Source: Roseivivax sediminis (GTDB lineage: Bacteria > Pseudomonadota > Alphaproteobacteria > Rhodobacterales > Rhodobacteraceae). From it: a DNA stretch of 64,000 nt. Every line of letters starts with the position of its first letter. Position 1 is the stretch's first letter. Location of the stretch: contig NZ_FOMS01000002.1 of the NCBI RefSeq assembly GCF_900112685.1, forward strand, positions 186,001-250,000, written 5' to 3'. Shown piece after piece: positions 9,475 through 16,422 of the stretch. The position numbers and the translations under genes are program-made. The notes under the pieces were generated by a model, which was given only the letters and a program-made list of their open reading frames with translations, made no database searches and was not told the DNA's origin.

Positions 9475-10593
9475 CTACTGCGCGACGATCGAGGCCTGCC
9501 GGCCGACGCCGAGCGCGGTGCCGAACAGCCCGAAGATCGTTTGCGCCGCCGTCACAGGCGATTCGGTCGCCAGGACCGTGTCGTCCGGGTAGATGTTGAA
9601 CTGCTTTGCGGCGAACAGCCCGTCGGCCGAGGTCAGGTCGAAGGAAAAGATCACCTGTTGCCGGTTCGGCCCCGTGCCATCGGCCCGCAGCGACGACGCG
9701 TTGTATTCGCGCAGCACCAGTACGCCCTTGGGGTCGGCGCGGCTGTCCTGAAGCCCCCGCATCAGGCCCATTGCCTCCAGCGCCGTCACGCGCGGCTTGG
9801 GGAAGGTGATGAGGTCCTCGGATCCCGTCGCGCCGAGCGCGGTGAAGGTCCGGTCGTCCTCGTCCACCACCACCACGTCGCGCGGTTGCAGCGTCGTGTT
9901 GCGGGCGCCGGACCTGAACAGATCCTCGGCGAAGATCTCGTAGGTGGTTCCGCCGCGCAGCAGCTTGACCACCGGGTTGTCGTAGGATGTCACGATGCCG
10001 CCGCCGGCGGACAGCAGGCTCATGATCGAGTAATTGCGCGATGGCATCGGGTAGGTGCCCGGCCGCGTCACTCCGCCGGCAAGGTCGACCGAGTTTCCCT
10101 GGCCCTCGGAGACCGTCAGCAGAACCTGCGCGGACGGCACGACGATTTCCATCTGGCGCTGGATCGTCTGTCGCGCGGCGGCCGGCGAGAGCCCGGCCAC
10201 CCGAACGTTGTTGACGTAGGGCACGAAGATCATGCCGTTGTGGTCGACCTCAAGCTCGGTGAGCCGGGTCGAGGTCTCGGCCGCGTTGGTGAGCAGCGAA
10301 TTCTCTTCGGCGTCGTAGATCGTCAGGTCGATCATGTCGCCCGGCGCGATCACCGTGGCATCCGTGGCGCCGGTATGGCCGACCCAGTTGAACGACCGGA
10401 AATTGCCTGTCGCCGGCCAGGTCGCGATGCCCTTCATGTTCTCGCGGGTCACCGGCACGACCTGGAAGGTCGGCGTCTGCGACCGCGACTCCGCGACGAT
10501 CTCGGACTGGAGCGCCGCCCCGCGCGGCAGGCTGCACGCGGCCAGGAGCGTCAGCGATACGACGATGGCGACAAATCTGGCAAAGGTTGTCAA
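9475..10593 (-). CDS. Polysaccharide export outer membrane lipoprotein (Wza/KpsD type)
   Basis: 372 residues with a lipoprotein signal peptide and lipobox (LLAAC, Cys at about 20). A polysaccharide-export (Poly_export) segment follows, with DMIDLTIYDAEENSLL and GMIFVPYVNNVRVAGLSPAAARQTIQRQ, then SLBB-like repeats (GGVTRPGTYPMP... and the later GATGSEDLITFPK). Such proteins form the outer membrane channel for capsule or exopolysaccharide. Divergent from the epimerase-sugar transferase pair, which supports a joint role in surface polysaccharide production. Confidence 0.92.
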   Translation of the reverse strand: MTTFARFVAIVVSLTLLAACSLPRGAALQSEIVAESRSQTPTFQVVPVTRENMKGIATWPATGNFRSFNWVGHTGATDATVIAPGDMIDLTIYDAEENSLLTNAAETSTRLTELEVDHNGMIFVPYVNNVRVAGLSPAAARQTIQRQMEIVVPSAQVLLTVSEGQGNSVDLAGGVTRPGTYPMPSRNYSIMSLLSAGGGIVTSYDNPVVKLLRGGTTYEIFAEDLFRSGARNTTLQPRDVVVVDEDDRTFTALGATGSEDLITFPKPRVTALEAMGLMRGLQDSRADPKGVLVLREYNASSLRADGTGPNRQQVIFSFDLTSADGLFAAKQFNIYPDDTVLATESPVTAAQTIFGLFGTALGVGRQASIVAQ

Positions 10594-10732
10594 ACCCCGG
10601 TCCCCCGTTCTTCCGCTCGTCTGTTCTCTTTATTCGACGCGCCGCTTGGTGATAAACAGGCTGACGGCAAATTCCAGAGGAAATGGACCAAAAATGTCTC
10701 AACGCGGGCCCCGAGGGGCCGGGAGGCCACCG

Positions 10733-11557
10733 GTGATTCTGCTGCTGGGCGCGACCGGGAAGGTCGGCCGGCTCCTGCGCGCGGCCTGGCCCGGCGCCGT
10801 CGGCGCGCGCGCGCGGCTCGAACCGGTCGGCCGGAGCGGGGCGGATCTGCACCTCTGGGCGCCCGGGGCACCGACCGATCGACTTCCGCGGCCCGACGCG
10901 ATCGCCGCGCTCTGGGGCGTGACGCCGGGCCCGGGCCGCGATCTGGACGAAAATCTTCGGCTTGCTCTCGCGGCGCAGGCGCTGGGCGACGCACTCGGCG
11001 CGCGCATGGTGCTGCACGCCTCTTCGGCGGCGGTTTACCGGCCGGGCCCGGTCCCCCTGCGGGAGGATCCGGCGCCGGATCCGCAGACTGCCTATGGCGC
11101 GGCCAAGGCGGCGATGGAGGCCGCGCTCGCCGAGGCGCGGGGACCCCGCGCCGTGGCACTGCGCATCGGCAATGTCGCCGGGGCCGACAGCCTTTTCGCC
11201 GCGCTCTCGGACGATACGCCGCTGACGCTGGACCGCTTCGCCGACGGCGCCGGCCCGGCGCGCAGCTATATCGCGCCGTCCGACCTCGCGCGGGTTCTCG
11301 CCGCGCTGGCGATGGCCGAGCCGGGCACATTGCCGCCCGCGCTGAACGTCGCGGCGCCCGAGGCGACGGGCATGGACGACATCGCCCGCGCGGCCGGCCG
11401 CCCCATCACCTGGCGCCCGGCACCGCCCGGCGCCGCGGCGCGTGTCGCGCTCGAGACCGGGCGGCTCGCGCGGATCTGCCGGCTCGGTCCCGCGGCGGCG
11501 GAGCCCGATCACCTCGTGGCGGATTGGCGCCGCTGCGCGGAGGCGGCGCCCGCATGA
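10733..11557 (+). CDS. NAD-dependent epimerase/dehydratase family protein
   Basis: About 274 residues of an extended-SDR protein: Rossmann motif GATGKVG right at the N-terminus, SSAAVY, and the catalytic YGAAK (Tyr-x3-Lys). Typically acts on nucleotide-sugars. The GTG at 10733 has GGGAGG six bases upstream; an ATG at 10694 gives 13 extra residues and has a weaker, more distant site, so the GTG is preferred. The stop overlaps the start of the sugar transferase (ATGA). Shorter than canonical epimerases, so substrate cannot be assigned. Confidence 0.85.
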   Translation: MILLLGATGKVGRLLRAAWPGAVGARARLEPVGRSGADLHLWAPGAPTDRLPRPDAIAALWGVTPGPGRDLDENLRLALAAQALGDALGARMVLHASSAAVYRPGPVPLREDPAPDPQTAYGAAKAAMEAALAEARGPRAVALRIGNVAGADSLFAALSDDTPLTLDRFADGAGPARSYIAPSDLARVLAALAMAEPGTLPPALNVAAPEATGMDDIARAAGRPITWRPAPPGAAARVALETGRLARICRLGPAAAEPDHLVADWRRCAEAAPA

Positions 11558-12165
11558 CCCCGTTCAAACGGCTCTTCGACATCTCGGCGGCGCTCTTTCT
11601 CGGAACGGTGCTGATGCCGCTGATCCTCGGCGTGGCGCTCACGGTTCTGGTCCGGGACGGCCGCCCGATCCTCTACCGCGCCGAGCGCATGAAGACTCCG
11701 ACGAAAGGCTTCCCGCTGTGGAAGTTCCGCACCATGCGCGTCGCCGCGACAGACGGCGGTGTGTCCGGCGGCGACAAGTCCTCGCGGATCACGCCCACGG
11801 GCCGCGTGCTTCGACGCAAGCGCCTCGACGAGTTGCCGCAGCTGTGGAACATCCTGCGCGGCGACATCAGCTTCGTCGGACCGCGCCCGCCGCTGCGCCG
11901 CTACGTGGAGATGTTCCCCGGTCTCTATGCCGAGGTCCTGAAATCCCGCCCGGGGATCACGGGCCTTGCGACCCTCGCCTATCACCGGACGGAAGAACGG
12001 CTGCTCTCGTCGTGCCGCACTGCCGCCGAAACCGAGGCCGTCTATTGCCGCCGCTGCGTGCCGCGCAAGGCGCGGCTCGACATCGCCTATGCCCGGCGCC
12101 GGACGATCTGCTCGGACTTCAAGCTGATGCTCGCCACCGTCTTCCGGCGGATATCCCTGCACTGA
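11554..12165 (+). CDS. Bacterial sugar transferase (initiating glycosyltransferase)
   Basis: 203-residue phosphoglycosyl transferase of the PF02397 type: N-terminal KRLFDISAALFL followed by one membrane segment, then FPLWKFRTM, KRLDELPQLWNIL and the signature GDISFVGPRPP. It transfers a sugar-1-phosphate to undecaprenyl phosphate to start polysaccharide repeat-unit synthesis. It lacks the N-terminal multi-spanning domain of WbaP-type enzymes, resembling the short PglC/WecP-like forms. Four Cys residues near the C-terminus are unusual. Coupled (ATGA) to the preceding epimerase-like gene. Confidence 0.94.
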   Translation: MTPFKRLFDISAALFLGTVLMPLILGVALTVLVRDGRPILYRAERMKTPTKGFPLWKFRTMRVAATDGGVSGGDKSSRITPTGRVLRRKRLDELPQLWNILRGDISFVGPRPPLRRYVEMFPGLYAEVLKSRPGITGLATLAYHRTEERLLSSCRTAAETEAVYCRRCVPRKARLDIAYARRRTICSDFKLMLATVFRRISLH

Positions 12166-12170
12166 AGCCG

Positions 12171-12195
12171 GCAGGCGCGGGCGGCCTGCTTCTTT
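12171..12195 (+). terminator. Probable terminator after the sugar transferase gene
   Basis: Six-base stem gcaggc/gcctgc followed by ttcttt, 5 nt after the stop codon. Just downstream (12218-12235) a second hairpin gtggggg/cccccac lies in a stretch reading ggaaatactccgggggt, a type of intergenic repeat I recognise as common in Rhodobacteraceae. Confidence 0.5.
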
Positions 12196-12268
12196 GGGCC
12201 GGAAATACTCCGGGGGTGTGGGGGCTGGCCCCCACTCGGGCCCGCTCCGCCGGGCGTGCCGGCCGGCC

Positions 12269-12952
12269 CTAATCGCGCCGCAGCGTGCTGAACACGAGGT
12301 AGTCGGTCAGCCCGCCGAACCATTGCCGGCCCGCCAGGATCTCCCCGGTGCCGTCGACGGTGTATTCTGAGACGAAATCCGGCCCGGTCTCGCTGACGCA
12401 ATGCACCTCGACCTCGGTGGCGTCGGCGCGGACCGCACCGGCCGCGTAGCCGGTCGCCCCCTGCGGCAGGACGTTGCAGGTGTAGACATAGGTGATCGTG
12501 TCGTTGTCGCCGGACAGGTACCGCATCACGTAATCCGCAGTCCCGCGCTGGCGCGCGCGCAGCAGCGCCAGAAGCGCATCCTCGTCCGAGGACATCAGAT
12601 CGCCGCCGAAGCCCCGGCTCTGGACCGGCATGCCGTGGCGGAACACCACGTTCTGTCCGGCGCTGGAGCCGTAGGTCGTATATTCGCCGCTGCTCTGGAT
12701 CGGCGCGACGATCGCCTGGCCGCCGCGCGAGGTGATCTCTATGAACTTCAGCGGACTTTCGACCTGTGACACCGTCTGACTGATCACTGTTTGCGACAGC
12801 GGTTCCGGGCGCTCGTTGCCCTGGCGCAACTGCTGGCTGATGCCGCGCAGGGTGTCGATGCCCTCGACCCCGTCGTCGGTGAGAGAACAGGAGGCCAGGG
12901 CCGCCAGCACGGCAAGAGCGCAGGATGCGCGCGTCAGGATCGCCATCGTCAT
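12269..12952 (-). CDS. YjbF/GfcB-like polysaccharide lipoprotein
   Basis: 227 residues with a lipoprotein signal (LAALASC, Cys about 18). The remainder matches the YjbF (group 4 capsule GfcB) family pattern: a SPLKFIEITSRGGQAIVAPIQSSGEYTTY segment, VVFRHGMPVQSRGFGGDLMSSD, and a C-terminal RQWFGGLTDYLVFSTLRR. YjbF-family lipoproteins act with YjbH in extracellular polysaccharide production. Start ATG at 12952 overlaps the stop of the upstream YjbH-like gene (ATGA). Confidence 0.88.
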   Translation of the reverse strand: MTMAILTRASCALAVLAALASCSLTDDGVEGIDTLRGISQQLRQGNERPEPLSQTVISQTVSQVESPLKFIEITSRGGQAIVAPIQSSGEYTTYGSSAGQNVVFRHGMPVQSRGFGGDLMSSDEDALLALLRARQRGTADYVMRYLSGDNDTITYVYTCNVLPQGATGYAAGAVRADATEVEVHCVSETGPDFVSEYTVDGTGEILAGRQWFGGLTDYLVFSTLRRD

Positions 12953-15144
12953 CTCCAGAACCGCCCCCAGGATTTCGCGATTTCCGGGTCGTGGCTGTCG
13001 CGGACCCGGTCGTAGAGCCGGCCCGGCACCGACACGCGCGCGCCACCGTCGCGGGTGATGGGGCGGATGGTCTCGGTCCGGGTGCGCTGCGTCGCCTTGC
13101 CGCCGAGGACGTTGAAGGGGATCGTGATGGTGATGCCCTTGTCGAACGAGCCTTCGCCGAACTCTTCCGCGCTGACATCCGTCTTCGTGGCAAACGCGCC
13201 GATGCGCCAGCCGTTCTCGAACTCGCGCTCGACCGACAGGGTGGCGCCGTAATCGCCGGCGAGGTAGCGACCGACGTCGAGCTGGGTGTGGAGCCCGTAG
13301 CCGAGGTCGTAATACGCGGAGACGTGACCGGTCAGCTCGGGAAACGCACCGGAGGGCGTGACGTTTTCGCGGATGCCGAAGCCCTGGTCCGTCTCGCGCA
13401 GGCGCACGTAGTTGAGTTCGGCCCCGAGGCCGAGCCGGCTGTCCACCGGCTTCCACAGCAGTTCCGTCGAGAGGCCGGCATACATGCGTTCCAGATAGCC
13501 CGCGGTGATGCGACCGTAGAGGTCTTCCGCCGGACGCGTGTAGTAGCCGAGCGTCAGACTCTCCATGCGCGCCTGGCCATCTTCGACGTAGTTCGGGAAA
13601 GAGGTGCGAACCGCCGGAAGCTCCGAGCCGTTGTCGTCGCTCTCCTCGAGGTTCCCGCTCAGCGCGTAGGCGAGCGCCCCCGCCAGTTCGAAACCCGGTG
13701 CCAGCACGTAAGACCCGCTCAGTCGCAGACCCGTCTCCGTGCGGATCGGCTCGTCCGGGTCGAAAGCCGAATATTCGAGATAGGGCCGCAGCCGCCAGTT
13801 GAAACGCGGATAGGCGTCATCGAAGGTCGGCGGCAACCGGCCCCCTGCGGCGTCGCCGATGTCGGCCTTCGCATACATCGTCTGCGCGGCGTCGAATTCG
13901 TGCCGCTCCAGATCGCCGCGCTGCACAGTGACTGTGGATGTCGGCATCCCGTCCACGGTGGTGATGATGACGAACTCGGAGATCGAGTCCGGCACCGCCC
14001 GGGTCATGGTCCGCGCGGTGCGGCCGATCGCCTGGGAATGGGCGGTGTAGCGCAGGTTCTCGATCCGCACCGTCGCGCGGCCCGGCTCCAGCGACATGCC
14101 CTCGAGCCGAATGCCCTGGTCGAGCAGGGACTCGTTCAGGCCCGTGGCGATGCGATCCTGCCGCGCCGTGTCGGTCGTCCAGCCGAGGTCGGCAACGCGC
14201 GACGGGCGGCGCGGGCGCACGGGTAGCGGCGCGGTATCGTTCCCGCCCGGAACGATCGACGTGCGCGGGTTGATCGGAAAGGTCAGCTGCGCCCCGAACT
14301 CGGTACCGTAGGCATGGTAGAGCGACACCTGCGTGCCGTTGTCGAAGGTGTAGTCGAGCCCGACATTGACCGAGGATTCGCGCTCGAAGCTCGTGGTCCG
14401 GGTTTCCTCGATCGTGTAGTCGTCCGAGGAATATTCCAGCTTCACGCGGAACTTGTCGTTCACGTCCCAGCTGATGCCGGCGAAGGGCGCGACGTCGCCG
14501 CGGAAAAAGGTGTCGACGTTGGCCTCTCCCCCCGTGCCGATCACCTCGGGATCGAGCGCGCCGTTCACCGTGTTGGGGCGCGTGCCGACCATGCCTATGG
14601 GGTTGTTGGTGCCCAGCCGTCCCCATCCGAGGCCGCCGGTCACCCGCACACCGGGCAGGATCTCCTTGGTCGCCACCACGTATTCGCCGGCATAGACCCC
14701 GGTGCCGACAAAGTCCTGCAGGCCCACCGCCACAGATGGCAGGTAGTAGCTCTCCTTCAGGAGCTGGAAGCGCAGGTCGAAGCTGCGGTCGTAATAATCG
14801 CCGTCGCGGTTGCCGGGAATGTTCGAGTCGCTCAGACGGCTGTAACGGAACGTGCCGATCAGGCGCGGCAGCATCTGAAAGCTCAGCGTCGTGCGGGTGG
14901 AATTCCCGAAATGCGAAAGCGTCGCCCCGAGCGTGGCATCCGGCGCCATCTCGGCGGTCGGCATGTCGATCAGGCCTGGCAGGCCGTAGAGGTTGTAGCT
15001 CGGGATACGGTCGGTGACCTCGTCCATGTAGGGTCCCGAAAGCCGTTGCTGCTGCGCCCCGGCGCCGCTGCCGGCCAGGATCGTGCACGCCAGCAGCGCC
15101 GCGATGGTCGCGCCGCCCCGGCCCGTGGTCGTCCCTCTGGTCAT
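12949..15144 (-). CDS. YjbH/GfcD-like outer membrane beta-barrel protein
   Basis: 731 residues with a cleavable signal peptide (about 1-30), then the YjbH N-terminal pattern PSYNLYGLPGLIDMPTAEMAPDA with many amphipathic beta strands. The C-terminal barrel ends at LYDRVRDSHDPEIAKSWGRFWR. YjbH-type proteins are predicted outer membrane proteins for polysaccharide secretion or assembly. GGAGG lies just upstream of the start at 15144. First gene of a two-gene minus-strand operon with the YjbF-like lipoprotein. Confidence 0.9.
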   Translation of the reverse strand: MTRGTTTGRGGATIAALLACTILAGSGAGAQQQRLSGPYMDEVTDRIPSYNLYGLPGLIDMPTAEMAPDATLGATLSHFGNSTRTTLSFQMLPRLIGTFRYSRLSDSNIPGNRDGDYYDRSFDLRFQLLKESYYLPSVAVGLQDFVGTGVYAGEYVVATKEILPGVRVTGGLGWGRLGTNNPIGMVGTRPNTVNGALDPEVIGTGGEANVDTFFRGDVAPFAGISWDVNDKFRVKLEYSSDDYTIEETRTTSFERESSVNVGLDYTFDNGTQVSLYHAYGTEFGAQLTFPINPRTSIVPGGNDTAPLPVRPRRPSRVADLGWTTDTARQDRIATGLNESLLDQGIRLEGMSLEPGRATVRIENLRYTAHSQAIGRTARTMTRAVPDSISEFVIITTVDGMPTSTVTVQRGDLERHEFDAAQTMYAKADIGDAAGGRLPPTFDDAYPRFNWRLRPYLEYSAFDPDEPIRTETGLRLSGSYVLAPGFELAGALAYALSGNLEESDDNGSELPAVRTSFPNYVEDGQARMESLTLGYYTRPAEDLYGRITAGYLERMYAGLSTELLWKPVDSRLGLGAELNYVRLRETDQGFGIRENVTPSGAFPELTGHVSAYYDLGYGLHTQLDVGRYLAGDYGATLSVEREFENGWRIGAFATKTDVSAEEFGEGSFDKGITITIPFNVLGGKATQRTRTETIRPITRDGGARVSVPGRLYDRVRDSHDPEIAKSWGRFWR

Positions 15145-15377
15145 CGAGACCTCCAGCCCCTCTTCTTCCTCGCCCTTCTATCGAGAAGCCGGCCGCAAAG
15201 TCCATGCGGACCAGCGTGGCAAAGCCGGAACTCGTGCGCGAAAGCCGCAACATGTGCGTTTTCGGCACTTCGTTGCCACGATGTTGCCGCCGCGCCGCCA
15301 GCCCTCATTAATGCTTGCAAAACACTTATGCCGCATACCTGTCCCCGGGTGAACGAAATAAGGTGGAGTGGGAGCTT

Positions 15378-15566
15378 ATGGCAGCCGACGGGAATGGTGC
15401 GCCTATCATCATCAAGCGAAAGAAGGTGGTGGGCGGCGGCGGGCATCACGGTGGTGCCTGGAAGGTGGCCATTGTTATAGACCCTACAGTTTCGGTCGCT
15501 TTTGCGACGTTCCATTACCGCTTGCGCGGTTCGCTAGGCCGTTCTGACCGTCGCGGGAGGATCTAG
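15378..15566 (+). pseudogene. Truncated motB (flagellar motor protein MotB, N-terminal stump)
   Basis: The first about 31 codons read MAADGNGAPIIIKRKKVV and then GGGGHHGGAWKVA, the invariant N-terminus of MotB proteins (IIIKRKK...HHGGAWKVAYADFVTAMMAFFLL). The similarity stops exactly after WKVA: the expected transmembrane segment is replaced by unrelated sequence ending in a stop at 15566. A good ribosome site (AAGGTGG-AG) is still present upstream of 15378. No later part of motB was found nearby, so this looks like a deletion or rearrangement breakpoint. The 62-residue chimeric frame might still be translated. Confidence 0.75.
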
Positions 15567-15670
15567 CTTCGCCCCTCCCACCGCGTCCGTATCGAACGCA
15601 GCGCCACCATCGGGAAAATGTCTTAACGTGCGGCTAAGCGTCGACCGCACAACGCCGACACTTTTACCGA

Positions 15671-16027
15671 TCAGGCGCGTTTCTCCATCCGGCCGCGAGG
15701 CGCCGCGTCGAGCGTCAGTTTCTGCCCCCGCCCGTCATAGGTGGCGCCGCCATTGCGGACTTCGCGCAGCGCCTCCAGCCGCTCGGACACACTCCGCAGC
15801 CCGTCCAGAGCCTGCTCGAACAGCTCGCGATTTCGCTTCAGTTTTATCTGCAGCGGGGCGATGCGGTCGGGCGCTTCGGACGCCTCGTTCCGGAGCGCGT
15901 CGATCAGCTGTGCCTTGCGCTCAAGCAGGGGTTCCAGCGCCGCGAGGCGTCCGCCGGTCAGGGCGTCGCGCTCCTCGTCGAGCAGGCGGTCGAGTTCCGT
16001 GACCGGGGAGAGATGGGTGTCAGTCAT
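15671..16027 (-). CDS. FlgN-like flagellar chaperone (putative)
   Basis: 118-residue, mostly helical, charged protein (LDRLLDEERDALTGGRLAALEPLLERKAQL...), with the pattern of FlgN-type export chaperones for hook-filament junction proteins: LL-x-x-E..AL..G.L..L..L...K..L. Family assignment is by pattern and context. The start at 16027 overlaps the end of the upstream rod-binding protein gene by 8 nt, so the two are coupled. Confidence 0.72.
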   Translation of the reverse strand: MTDTHLSPVTELDRLLDEERDALTGGRLAALEPLLERKAQLIDALRNEASEAPDRIAPLQIKLKRNRELFEQALDGLRSVSERLEALREVRNGGATYDGRGQKLTLDAAPRGRMEKRA

Positions 16028-16328
16028 GGGACGAGTCCTTAAGCATGTTGAATATCTGTTCGGCGAGCCCGATTCCACCGGCTTCGGCCAATTGGCGGGC
16101 GTGCGAATCGCGCAGTAGAGATGCGAACTGGTCCTCGCCGGCCCCGCCGCCGAAGGCATCGGGCGCCTTGCCGAACCTTGCGGCCTTCAGCATCTCCGAC
16201 AGGAATTGAGCCTCGAGGCCGACGGCGGCGTCACGAAGGGTTCGGCCGGCCTCTGTCAGGGGTTGGCCGGATTTGACGATCGTCGTTCCCGCCGCGGCTA
16301 TCATGACTGTTTGCAGAGTTCTCTCCAT
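16020..16328 (-). CDS. Rod-binding protein (FlgJ N-terminal-like)
   Basis: About 102 residues with the rod-binding signature: LEAQFLSEMLKAARFGKAPDAFGGGAGEDQFASLL and AGGIGLAEQIFNML. This corresponds to the N-terminal half of FlgJ, the flagellar rod cap; the peptidoglycan hydrolase half is absent, as is usual in alphaproteobacteria. Start is uncertain: ATG codons at 16346, 16328 and 16304 are in frame and none has an ideal ribosome site. Divergent from fliK across a region of about 95 nt that must hold both promoters. Confidence 0.85.
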   Translation of the reverse strand: MERTLQTVMIAAAGTTIVKSGQPLTEAGRTLRDAAVGLEAQFLSEMLKAARFGKAPDAFGGGAGEDQFASLLRDSHARQLAEAGGIGLAEQIFNMLKDSSHD

Positions 16329-16422
16329 CGATCGGTTTTTCCGCATGCTCCTTTGCGGCGGTAAATATTCAGTAACTCGGGTGCGCCTAAGTTCCGGAAG
16401 AGCCGCAAGAATCGGGGATTGC

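Noticed and set aside
12196-12240. Candidate small gene between sugar transferase and YjbF-like gene
   Set aside because: The stretch is a GC-rich intergenic hairpin repeat; no coding frame with start and ribosome site.
15315-15377. N-terminal extension of the motB stump
   Set aside because: MotB similarity begins at the Met at 15378, which has its own ribosome site; the preceding codons are unrelated.
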